Source: Phycisphaerales bacterium
GTDB lineage: Bacteria; Planctomycetota; Phycisphaerae; SM23-33
DNA: 6,397 bases
Reading direction: 5' to 3'
NCBI GenBank assembly: GCA_003153915.1
Contig: PMBX01000073.1
Coordinates: forward strand, 1 to 6,397
This document shows positions 1 through 6,333 of this stretch, in pieces (position 1 is the stretch's first letter; every line of letters starts with the position of its first letter). The translations under genes and the position numbers were made by a program. Under the pieces are notes generated by a model. That model did no database searches. It was given only the letters and a program-made list of their open reading frames with translations, and was not told the DNA's origin.

Positions 1-120
1 TCGGACATTCCATCGCCGCGACTACAAGGGAACGTAGCGGCGCAAAGGACCGCCATACCCGGCCAATTCCTTTGGCCAGGCCGGGAAACCGTGGTAGAAT
101 CTCCCGGTCGCGCCAGGTGC

Positions 121-243
121 CACCCCCAAACGAAGCATAGCGAAGTTTGGGGGTGTGCGGATTGGTGGTGTCGAACGTGGCACACCCCCAACCCAAAGGT
201 TGGGTGTGGCACGAATATCAAACGGCGGTTTGAAATTGCCGCC
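121..243 (+). repeat. Palindromic intergenic repeat element, copy 1
   Basis: The element has three parts. First is a perfect 11-bp inverted repeat, CACCCCCAAAC (121-131) with GTTTGGGGGTG (145-155), around a 13-base loop. Second is another hairpin built on CACACCC...GGGTGTG (181-208) with a 2-base bulge. Third is a perfect 6-bp palindrome, TCAAAC (218-223), GGCG, GTTTGA (228-233). Bases 205-243 match 4998-5036 at 33 of 39 positions, and similarity extends upstream to the AGCGAAG at 139-145 versus 4941-4947. Two diverged copies in one 6.4-kb window, both between genes, point to a dispersed family. There is no T-tract, so it does not look like an intrinsic terminator. Function is unknown. Confidence 0.75.
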
Positions 244-361
244 CCGGCGGGGGATTCCGCAACACCATCCCCGTGCGGTGCACGGGGCTTCAAACATCTC
301 CATAGACCCGCAAGGGTAAGCCCCCGGCACGGCCGGGGGATTCTTCACGCCCCATCGGGGG
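242..361. repeat. Cluster of four short GC-rich hairpins
   Basis: Four C-run/G-run inverted repeats follow one another: CCCC-GGC-GGGG (242-252), CCCCGTGC-GGT-GCACGGGG (269-287), CCCCCGGC-ACG-GCCGGGGG (321-339) and CCCC-ATC-GGGG (350-360). The second and third are perfect 8-bp stems with 3-base loops. Three of the four G-runs are followed by ATTC. The 12-mer GGGGGATTCCGC occurs exactly twice, at 249-260 and 357-368. The arrangement looks like degenerate REP-type units rather than coding sequence. No T-tract follows any stem, so terminator function is not indicated. Confidence 0.65.
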
Positions 362-383
362 ATTCCGCCGCGCCCCCTTGCGA

Positions 384-412
384 TGGACTTCCGCTTCATC
401 CGTGGCTACAAT
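384..412 (+). promoter_or_regulatory. Candidate sigma70-type promoter for the glycoside hydrolase
   Basis: TGGACT (384-389, 4 of 6 matches to TTGACA) and TACAAT (407-412, 5 of 6 matches to TATAAT) are separated by exactly 17 bases. This would start transcription near 419 and give a leader of about 110 bases before the ATG at 528. It is a sequence-pattern call only; in GC-rich DNA such pairs also arise by chance. Confidence 0.4.
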
Positions 413-414
413 CC

Positions 415-495
415 GCCATCCCGCCGGGACGGATGGCAAGGCCGAATATACCAACAGCCGGCAGGCCGGGCGCCGCCGTAGCGTGTTGGCTGTTG
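415..495 (+). promoter_or_regulatory. Structured leader upstream of the glycoside hydrolase
   Basis: Two perfect inverted repeats lie between the candidate promoter and the start codon: GCCATCC (415-421) with GGATGGC (431-437), and CAACAGCC (452-459) with GGCTGTTG (488-495). The second encloses a very GC-rich 28-base loop. I recognise no known riboswitch here. The stems end 23 bases before the Shine-Dalgarno sequence, so they do not obviously hide it. Confidence 0.3.
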
Positions 496-527
496 TCTGG
501 GCAATTCCCGCAACCGCAGGTGACGCC

Positions 528-2744
528 ATGACCGCACACACACAGCCGTCGGCGTGTCTGGCCCAGCCGGGCCTGGACTACAGCAGTTGGAACGGTGCAA
601 TGCTCACCGGCCCGCGGGGGTCGCTTTGGGGCGTGCGCGTCGGGTACGTCGAGGCAGGCCGGCTCGTGACGGGCATGGCGTTCACCGAGGCCGTCACCGT
701 CATCGGCCCCTACGCCGACGACGCCTCCTACGCCCAGATCACGGCCGGGCCGCTGAAGATCACCTGGGCCGCCGGTGGCGACGGTAGCATCGCCGGCCAG
801 GCACAGGCCCTGCGCGACGGCCTGGTGGTCGTGCTGGAGGCCTACCCCGCCCACGACTACTGGCTGCTGGGCCTGCCCCTGCCGTCCGATGGCGGTCCGC
901 CATACGTCCCGTTCGTCAACCCCTGCCATTTCCGCGTCGCCAGGCCCGGCCTGATCATCGGCCTCTCGCCGGGTATCGAGGTTGATCCGGGCGTTTCGCG
1001 GATCACCGGCGGCCACAGTATTCCCCGCGGCCGATGGGAGCGCCTCCGCCCCGCCGACGAGGGCCAGGACGCGTTCTGGCTGGGCTCGGCGCAGACGCCG
1101 GCGCGAACGCAACTTTCGCCCACTTGTGACGGTTTCGATAAACCCGACGGAAGATCCGGCCTGATGGTCTTTGGCCCGCTGGCCAGAGGCGAGACGATCT
1201 GTTTCCAGGCTGCCGCCGGCACCGCACCGCTGACACCCCCGCCCGCCATCGACGCCGCGCGGATAGCCGCCACTATTGCCGCCGCCGCCAAAGGCAACCG
1301 GCGCGGCCTGTCCGGCGACGGCCCACTCGGCGAGGGCGCGGGGCCTATGCTTGACGCCATGTTCTGGATCCGCACCTGGCATCCCTTTGAGCGAAAGGTG
1401 TTCCTTCCCCCCGGCCGCTCCCCATGGATGTACGACGGGCGTTACAACGTCTGGGGCTGGGATGAGAACTTCAACGCGATCGTGGCTGCCCTCGTCGATG
1501 CCGGCCTCGCCCGCGATAATCTGCTGCTGGCGGCAGGCGACGAACGCATCGGCCCCTTCGCCGCCTGGCGGGTCTTCCGGCGCAACGGCGACCGCACGCT
1601 GCTGGAGGCGACTTACCCGGTCTACCGCAAGCTCTACCCACCGCAGGACGCGAAGCTTGTCCAAGGCACCATGCCCAACAAGTTTAACGTCGGCAAGGGC
1701 ATGGACGACACGCCCATGCGAGAACATCTCCGCAACATGGGTGACATGTACAGCCTGGACATGAGCAGCTTTAAGGCCGTCAGCCTGGAGATCATGGGCA
1801 AGATGGCCGCAGTTCTGGGCAATCCACAGGACGCCCGGCAGTACGAGCAGGACTACCGAGATATCATCGCGGCCATCAACCAGACCTTCTGGCACGACGC
1901 CGACGGGATGTACCGCAACCGATACGTCAGCGGCGACTGGGCCTTGTGCGAAAGCCCCACGTCGTTCTACCCGCTGCTGGCGGGCGCCCCCTCCGCCCAA
2001 CAGGCCCAGCGGCTGGTGCTTCACCTGCTCGACGAGCGGACCTTTTGGGGGCAATACGTGATCCCCTCGCTGTCCAAGGCCGACCCCGAGTACGGCCTGC
2101 CCACCCAGTTCCCCCACGACGGCAAGACGATTTTCCCGCCCTTCTGCTACTGGCGCGGAGCGATCTGGCCGGCCTCCAACTACCTGGTGTACGAGGGGCT
2201 TAAGCGGTACCAACTGGACGCCGCCGCCGCCGAACTGGCCGCCAAGAGCGCCGCGATGTGGCTGGAGAACTGGCGCGACGGCAACCAAACATGCGAGAAC
2301 TACCACCCGCAGACCGGGCGGCGAACAGCCTACGCCTCGCGCGCCCAGAGTTGGTCGATGCTGCTGCCGCTGATGGGCGTCGAGGAGATGATCGACATCG
2401 AACCTTGGGACCAGGGTCATGGGCTGCGATTCGGCACGCTGGCCAAGCAACCCAGCCGGCTGACTAACATCTGCCTGCAAGGGCATGCCTACGACGTGGC
2501 CTCCGGCGGCGGCCTGACACGATTGACCCGCGACGGCCAAGTGGTCTTTGAGGCCCGTGGTGGCAATGTTGTGGTACGTCAGTTCGTCATCACCCAGGAC
2601 AGCCAGTGCTCCTTCGAGGTAGTCGCTGATGCCGAGGTGAAGTTGCTGGTCAACCCGCTTGGACGGCCCCAACCGCTGGAACGGGTGCTCCCCGCCGGCA
2701 AGCACCGCGTAACGACCGATTCGCAGGCCCAGATGAGTCGGTAG
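528..2744 (+). CDS. MGH1-like / GH63-type glycoside hydrolase
   Basis: A 738-residue protein with the signatures of the (alpha/alpha)6-barrel hydrolases related to GH63 and mannosylglycerate hydrolase. An N-terminal, probably beta-sandwich part (about 1-240) precedes the barrel (about 270-620), and a beta-rich tail (about 640-735) closes it. Barrel motifs are WGWDENF at 309-315 (D312 is the likely general acid by analogy to GH63), MDDTP at 392-396, YWRGAIW at 541-547 and CENYHPQTG at 589-597 (E590 is the likely general base). It should hydrolyse a glycosidic bond in an oligosaccharide or glycoside; the substrate cannot be read from sequence. There is no signal peptide, so the enzyme is probably cytoplasmic. 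I chose the ATG at 528 because AGGTGA (518-523) precedes it; the in-frame ATG at 378 lies upstream of the candidate promoter's -10 box and has no family-like sequence after it. The family call is firm, the exact GH family less so. Confidence 0.88.
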   Translation: MTAHTQPSACLAQPGLDYSSWNGAMLTGPRGSLWGVRVGYVEAGRLVTGMAFTEAVTVIGPYADDASYAQITAGPLKITWAAGGDGSIAGQAQALRDGLVVVLEAYPAHDYWLLGLPLPSDGGPPYVPFVNPCHFRVARPGLIIGLSPGIEVDPGVSRITGGHSIPRGRWERLRPADEGQDAFWLGSAQTPARTQLSPTCDGFDKPDGRSGLMVFGPLARGETICFQAAAGTAPLTPPPAIDAARIAATIAAAAKGNRRGLSGDGPLGEGAGPMLDAMFWIRTWHPFERKVFLPPGRSPWMYDGRYNVWGWDENFNAIVAALVDAGLARDNLLLAAGDERIGPFAAWRVFRRNGDRTLLEATYPVYRKLYPPQDAKLVQGTMPNKFNVGKGMDDTPMREHLRNMGDMYSLDMSSFKAVSLEIMGKMAAVLGNPQDARQYEQDYRDIIAAINQTFWHDADGMYRNRYVSGDWALCESPTSFYPLLAGAPSAQQAQRLVLHLLDERTFWGQYVIPSLSKADPEYGLPTQFPHDGKTIFPPFCYWRGAIWPASNYLVYEGLKRYQLDAAAAELAAKSAAMWLENWRDGNQTCENYHPQTGRRTAYASRAQSWSMLLPLMGVEEMIDIEPWDQGHGLRFGTLAKQPSRLTNICLQGHAYDVASGGGLTRLTRDGQVVFEARGGNVVVRQFVITQDSQCSFEVVADAEVKLLVNPLGRPQPLERVLPAGKHRVTTDSQAQMSR

Positions 2745-2806
2745 GCCGATCACCACCCGACTTCCTGGCTGCTGTTCCGGCAATTCCGCGGGGCGGTACC
2801 CCTCAA

Positions 2807-2879
<73 letters not shown>

Positions 2880-2909
2880 GGGTGGAGTTTTTCCACGTCA
2901 CTTCACATT

Positions 2910-2915
2910 ATTGTA
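2910..2915 (-). promoter_or_regulatory. Candidate -10 box for tRNA-Lys
   Basis: TACAAT on the minus strand lies 30 bases upstream of the mature tRNA 5' end. A TTGCCA that could act as a -35 box (2938-2943) sits 22 bases away, which is longer than the usual 17, so only the -10 element is suggested. Confidence 0.3.
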
Positions 2916-3010
2916 CCCATCTCGGCCTGGGCGGGTATGGCAATGTAGCAACCACGCCGCCGGCGTCAAGGGAAAAGCCCTCCGGCCGGGGTCTTACGAT
3001 CCTTGTCGCA

Positions 3011-3058
3011 CAAGACCGCAAAAATCACCACGGCCACTAAGATCGCCAAGACCGCAAA
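3011..3058 (+). repeat. 12-base direct repeat, CAAGACCGCAAA
   Basis: CAAGACCGCAAA occurs exactly at 3011-3022 and 3047-3058, a 36-base period. The sequence between (ACCACGGCCACTAAGATCGC) has a similar purine-rich, ACCNC-type texture, so this may be a decayed short tandem repeat. No function is evident. Confidence 0.4.
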
Positions 3059-3068
3059 GAAAGACATT

Positions 3069-3097
3069 TTGAATCATCAACAACGATTGTTAATAAT
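3069..3097 (+). promoter_or_regulatory. Candidate promoter with operator-like palindrome
   Basis: TTGAAT (3069-3074) and AATAAT (3092-3097) are spaced by 17 bases in a locally AT-rich patch within GC-rich DNA. The spacer holds the inverted repeat AACAA-CGA-TTGTT (3079-3091), which fills it up to the -10 box. A repressor bound there would block RNA polymerase, so this is a plausible operator for the gene starting at 3193. The promoter rests on consensus match and location; the operator role is inference. Confidence 0.45.
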
Positions 3098-3192
3098 AGC
3101 CTTGTTCTTGCCCTCGGCGGCCATCGTGGCCTTGCCTGACAGGGCAGGCTGCCCATCAAACGCTGAAAGAATTGGATAGAGAGAAGAAGCAA

Positions 3193-4884
3193 ATGGCTGA
3201 ATCCGAAATCGTGCGCGTGGTGCAGGAGGGGTTTGGACGGCGGCGGGACAAGCTGACCGAGCTGTTGCTGGCCATTCCGCTGGACAGCAAGGACTTATAC
3301 GGCCAGGCCGGCTTGGTTCGCCTCTCGGCCGGCGTCGATCTGCCTGGGGTCAACAAGCACCTGGCGTGGGTGGCGGGGTGGTTCGACCATCCCCATCCAA
3401 CGGGCCGAGACCACAAGGGCGAGGTGGACTTCACGGCGTTGCGATTGGCCCGCGCGCTGGCGCAATTTCGCGACCGGCTCGAGCCGGCAACCATCGAGGC
3501 CATCGAGCGGTTCTTCCTGACCAGGGACTTCGAGAGCATGTACCCCTCGGAAAACCACGCCCTCCAGTTCCACGCCGCCCGGCTGGTGGCGGCGCAGGCG
3601 CTGATCGACCGGCGATTCGAGGCTTACGGCCGAAGCGGAAACGAGCTGGTTGAGATCGACGGCGGGTGGATCAAGAGATTCATCCGTTTCCGCGCTCGGC
3701 AGGGCTGGGGGGAGTTTGACTCAACCGGATATCTGGCCGTGGACATGGAATCGCTGCTGACGGTGTACGACCTTGCCAAAGACGACGGGCTTCGTCGCAT
3801 GACGGGGGACATGAGCAACCTGCTGCTGGCTGACATGGCGGTGGACATGGTGGGCGGGGTGTTGGCCGGAGCGCATGGTCGAAGTTACGAGATAGGACTG
3901 CTGAATACCACATTATCCCCTACCTATCCGATGCTGCACTTGTACTTCGGCCAGGGCGACGGAAATATGATCCAAGATTGTCGCCCCGTGGAGTGCCTGC
4001 TGTCGAACTTCCGGCCTGACGATATAGTGGTCGACATCGCCGTCAATCGTCGCCGGCAATACGTCAACCGCGAACGCAAGCACCTGCACCGCCTCAGCGA
4101 CACCCTGCCGGAAGTCATCGGCGACGGCAGCATCCGCAAGTACACCTGGTGGGATCCGTCCTTTGCCATCGGCGCGGTCCAACGGCAGGACCCTTATGAG
4201 GTGGGTTCGCCAGACGCCTGGTATGCGCGGCATCAGCAGGTGGAGTGGGAACTGGTGCTGGCCGGTAGCCCTCCCGTCAGCATATTCACCCATCATCCCG
4301 GCAAGAGCGAGACGCACAGGTACTGGACGGGCGACAATTGCTGCGAATGCGGCAGTTTTTTCCAGAACGGCCCGGCCGTCGTGGCGGTCTATCGCATCAC
4401 CGCCAAACAGCCCTTGCAACACATCCACGCCCACCTGCCTCGAAAGCAGCTTGACGAAGTCGTCCAACAAGGCGGCTGGGTGTTCTTCCGCCGCGGCGAG
4501 GTATACGGCGGCCTGTGGGCAGCCGACGGCTGGCGATGGACCACCGAGGGCGAGCACGCAGATCGGGAGATGATCAGCGGGCCGGTCAACGGGATCGTCT
4601 GCCAGGCCGGTACGGCGGAGGAGTTTGACTCTTTCCAGTCCTTCCAGCAGCGCCTGGCGGCAGCGGCGATCCGCTTCGACGCCCGCTCGGTGTCATTGGA
4701 GTACGACTCGCCCGGCCACGGGAAACTCCGCGTCGATGCCGACGGCGGGCGCTTCCTCAACGACCGGCCCGCCGACCTGGACTATCCCACCTGGGACAGC
4801 CCATACCTGAAATCGGCCTGGGATTCCGGCCTGGTGGAGCTGACCAAGGACGGCCGGCGGCTCGTGCTGGATTTCCGCCAGTAG
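3193..4884 (+). CDS. Uncharacterised protein, putative alpha/alpha-toroid carbohydrate-active enzyme
   Basis: I cannot assign this 563-residue protein to a named family. Residues 1 to about 300 look all-helical; about 340-563 look beta-rich. The layout resembles polysaccharide lyases and heparinase-like proteins with an alpha/alpha toroid followed by a beta-sandwich. Conserved-looking motifs are SENH (119-122), GWGEFDSTGY (171-180), GAHGRSYE (226-233), YTWWDPSFAIGA (317-328), HHPG (367-370) and the cysteine-rich GDNCCECG (380-387). The SENH and HGRSYE pair is, from memory, typical of bacterial hypothetical proteins related to heparinase-like toroids. No signal peptide or membrane segment is seen, so it is probably cytoplasmic. 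I chose the ATG at 3193 because GAGAAG (3181-3186) sits 6 bases before it; a TTG at 3172 would add seven charged residues with a weaker ribosome site. Coding is certain, function is not. Confidence 0.85.
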   Translation: MAESEIVRVVQEGFGRRRDKLTELLLAIPLDSKDLYGQAGLVRLSAGVDLPGVNKHLAWVAGWFDHPHPTGRDHKGEVDFTALRLARALAQFRDRLEPATIEAIERFFLTRDFESMYPSENHALQFHAARLVAAQALIDRRFEAYGRSGNELVEIDGGWIKRFIRFRARQGWGEFDSTGYLAVDMESLLTVYDLAKDDGLRRMTGDMSNLLLADMAVDMVGGVLAGAHGRSYEIGLLNTTLSPTYPMLHLYFGQGDGNMIQDCRPVECLLSNFRPDDIVVDIAVNRRRQYVNRERKHLHRLSDTLPEVIGDGSIRKYTWWDPSFAIGAVQRQDPYEVGSPDAWYARHQQVEWELVLAGSPPVSIFTHHPGKSETHRYWTGDNCCECGSFFQNGPAVVAVYRITAKQPLQHIHAHLPRKQLDEVVQQGGWVFFRRGEVYGGLWAADGWRWTTEGEHADREMISGPVNGIVCQAGTAEEFDSFQSFQQRLAAAAIRFDARSVSLEYDSPGHGKLRVDADGGRFLNDRPADLDYPTWDSPYLKSAWDSGLVELTKDGRRLVLDFRQ

Positions 4885-5059
4885 CGAGCAGCGGCCTTCC
4901 CAACGATCTCCCCAAATTCGCCGCCACCACCACGCGCACAAGCGAAGCTTGGCAGCTTGGGTTGTCGGACATGTCACACCCCCAAACTGCGTTTGGTTGT
5001 GGCAGGAATATCAAACGTCGGTTTGTGAATGCCACCAGCCGACATGATCTCCGTCAGTC
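4885..5059. other. Convergent intergenic gap without a classical terminator
   Basis: The plus-strand gene ending at 4884 and the minus-strand antiporter ending at 5060 point at each other across 175 bases. Neither strand shows a GC hairpin followed by a T-run. The only obvious structure is the repeat at 4941-5039, whose hairpins might slow or stop transcription from both sides; that role is speculative. Confidence 0.5.
4941..5039 (+). repeat. Palindromic intergenic repeat element, copy 2
   Basis: This is the second, diverged copy of the element at 121-243, in the same orientation. It keeps AGCGAAG (4941-4947), the CACACCCCCAA block (4975-4985), a hairpin CCAAAC-TGC-GTTTGG (4982-4996) and the palindrome CAAAC-GTCG-GTTTG (5012-5025). 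Bases 4998-5036 match 205-243 at 33 of 39 positions. Relative to copy 1, the segment between AGCGAAG and the CACACCC block is shorter. The palindromic centres are kept while flanking bases drift, which suggests the hairpins matter or are the mobile unit. Confidence 0.7.
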
Positions 5060-6262
5060 CTACTTGGCCTGACCGGTTGCTTTCGTTCCATTGTCGGCCT
5101 CGGATAATGTTAGCGCCTCGTCTTCGGCCTGGAATCGCATGGCCGAGAGCTTGGGCTTGAAGTGTCGCTGCGCAATCAACGTTGGGACCACGGCACTGGC
5201 GATTACCACGGTAACAAGGACTGAATACTGTGAAGGGGTCACAAGCTTGCGACTGAGCCCGAACATGGCCGAGATCGTTCCGAACGTCAGTCCGGTGGAC
5301 ATCAGAAGCGTGGTATATGCACCGGTCGTGTTGTCCTGTTTGAACAACCGGGTTACCGGATAGACGCCGATAAACTTGGCCAGCATCTTGACCCCCAGCA
5401 GCATCGCGATGGCCGACAGGCCCGTCCACACCGATCCTATATGCACCAACGCGCCGGCTTTGAGGAAGTAGAACGGCGTCAGCATCGCAAAGGTGGCGAT
5501 TCGGATGTGCCGGATCGTCTCGCGGTGTCTGGCGAACGCCCCGGCCACCACCAGCCCCAGGATGTAAGCGGGCAGGACCGCCTCGCTGTTGGCCATCGCG
5601 GCCAGCCCGCCCAACGCGAACAACATCAGCAGCAAAAGTTTGATCTCCGGTTCGCTGACCTGGCCTTCGTAGCGTTTCAGGAACCTCTCGGTGAGCATGC
5701 CGGCGAAGGGCATCACCACCGCCGATGCGCCCAGAAAGACCACCAGCCAGATATTGTAGTGGGCGAACATGACCCCCAAGGCCAGCACGGTTCCCAAGTC
5801 CGTCACGAAGCATGCGGCCAGGATCAGCTTGCCGAGGTCGTTTCGGTTCAGGCCGGTCTCGATCATCACCGCGTAGACGACGGCCACGGACGTGGTGGAC
5901 AGGGCAATTCCGGCGATCTTGCTGGCGTTGGGGTCCCAGCCGAGCACCCAATAGGCGAAGGCCCACGCCCCCACAAACGGCCCAAGGAAACTGACGAACC
6001 CGATGGAGACAGCCGGCTTCCAGTGCTTTCGCAGCGACTTGGGGTCGATCTCGGCCCCGGCAAGGAACGTCAGGAGAATGCTGCCGAAACTAGCGAGGAA
6101 ATTGATCCATTCGGTGGTCTTCAGGTCCAGGACATTGCCCGCCACGCATCCCAGGCAAATCTCGACCAGGGCGATGGAGATGGCCGTCCTGATGGAGATG
6201 AGGCTCGCGGCCAGCGCCAGGCCCATCCAGACGGCAGCCAACAACCACGGAGAGTCGATCAT
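5060..6262 (-). CDS. CPA-family cation:proton antiporter, fluoride-riboswitch controlled
   Basis: A 400-residue integral membrane protein of the Na+/H+ exchanger superfamily (CPA type, Kef/NapA-like transport domain). I count about 12 hydrophobic segments from residue 5 to 365, followed by a short polar tail of about 30 residues and no TrkA-N or TrkA-C domain, so it is not a full-length KefB/KefC. Family features are FLAGAEID (66-73), STTSVAVVYAV (122-132) and the ion-site segment VTDLGTVLALG (153-163), where D155 is the expected transport aspartate, preceded by threonine rather than Asn or Asp. Lysines 292 and 296 lie in a late helix. The start at 6262 has AAGGAG seven bases upstream; an earlier in-frame ATG at 6298 falls on the terminator's downstream edge and is unlikely. 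The fluoride-type riboswitch upstream implies a role in fluoride tolerance. The exact ion exchanged is unknown. Confidence 0.93.
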   Translation of the reverse strand: MIDSPWLLAAVWMGLALAASLISIRTAISIALVEICLGCVAGNVLDLKTTEWINFLASFGSILLTFLAGAEIDPKSLRKHWKPAVSIGFVSFLGPFVGAWAFAYWVLGWDPNASKIAGIALSTTSVAVVYAVMIETGLNRNDLGKLILAACFVTDLGTVLALGVMFAHYNIWLVVFLGASAVVMPFAGMLTERFLKRYEGQVSEPEIKLLLLMLFALGGLAAMANSEAVLPAYILGLVVAGAFARHRETIRHIRIATFAMLTPFYFLKAGALVHIGSVWTGLSAIAMLLGVKMLAKFIGVYPVTRLFKQDNTTGAYTTLLMSTGLTFGTISAMFGLSRKLVTPSQYSVLVTVVIASAVVPTLIAQRHFKPKLSAMRFQAEDEALTLSEADNGTKATGQAK

Positions 6263-6267
6263 CGACA

Positions 6268-6275
6268 GGCTCCTT
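6268..6275 (-). promoter_or_regulatory. Shine-Dalgarno sequence of the antiporter gene
   Basis: AAGGAG (6275-6270 on the minus strand) lies 7 bases before the ATG at 6262-6260 and fixes the start. The seven bases AGGAGCC (6274-6268) are also perfectly complementary to GGCTCCT at 6333-6327 in the riboswitch. Confidence 0.8.
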
Positions 6276-6296
6276 GCATTGGGTCGGGGGCCGCCC

Positions 6297-6333
6297 AAAC
6301 AAAAGGCCCCTGCCGGGTTTTCCGACAGGAGCC
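6297..6333 (-). terminator. Intrinsic terminator of the riboswitch expression platform
   Basis: On the minus strand GGCTCCTGTCGG (6333-6322) pairs with CCGGCAGGGGCC (6316-6305) in a 12-bp stem containing two G-T wobbles. The loop is 5 bases, and TTTTGTTT (6304-6297) follows directly. It lies 34 bases upstream of the antiporter start codon, so it stops transcription before the gene. Its 5' arm begins with the GGCTCC that forms the 3' strand of aptamer stem P1, so terminator and ligand-bound aptamer exclude each other. In the plus direction no T-run follows the stem. Confidence 0.9.

Larger units (their letters stand above)
1..527. other. Long non-coding region upstream of the glycoside hydrolase
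   Basis: I see no convincing gene in these 527 bases. Several frames stay open, but only because the region is GC-rich; they run through palindromes and repeats and show no protein motif. The first 118 bases contain two imperfect inverted repeats: GCCGC...CGGC around 15-42, and CCCGGCC...GGCCGGG around 58-84. They also contain a weak promoter-like pair (TTGGCC at 72-77, TAGAAT at 95-100). From 121 to 361 the sequence is a series of palindromes, listed separately. From 384 to 527 there is a candidate promoter and a structured leader. Any upstream gene ends before this window. Confidence 0.7.

Noticed and set aside
72..100. Promoter-like TTGGCC and TAGAAT with 17-base spacing
   Set aside because: It lies over 400 bases from the next gene and inside an inverted repeat; the pair at 384-412 is closer and at least as good a match.
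121..373. Possible CRISPR array
   Set aside because: The palindromic units differ in sequence and length and are irregularly spaced, with no identical repeats separated by unique spacers.
378..527. Longer start for the glycoside hydrolase at the ATG at 378
   Set aside because: The extra 50 residues look non-protein-like, lie over hairpins and a promoter-like sequence, and the ATG at 528 has a good AGGTGA upstream.
91..531. Open plus-strand frame across the left intergenic region
   Set aside because: It passes through palindromic repeats and its translation looks like read-through of GC-rich repeats. No ribosome site or motif supports it.
2789..2803. Possible terminator hairpin GGGG-CGGTA-CCCC after the hydrolase and tRNA genes
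   Set aside because: The stem is only about 4 bp and no T-run follows on either strand.
3172..3192. TTG start giving seven more residues for the unknown protein
   Set aside because: The ATG at 3193 has a better-placed purine-rich ribosome site (GAGAAG), and the added residues are a run of charged amino acids.
4974..5966. Long open frame on the minus strand overlapping the antiporter in another frame
   Set aside because: The antiporter frame has a Shine-Dalgarno sequence, about 12 hydrophobic segments and family motifs; the overlapping frame gives an Arg/Gly/Pro-rich sequence without any.
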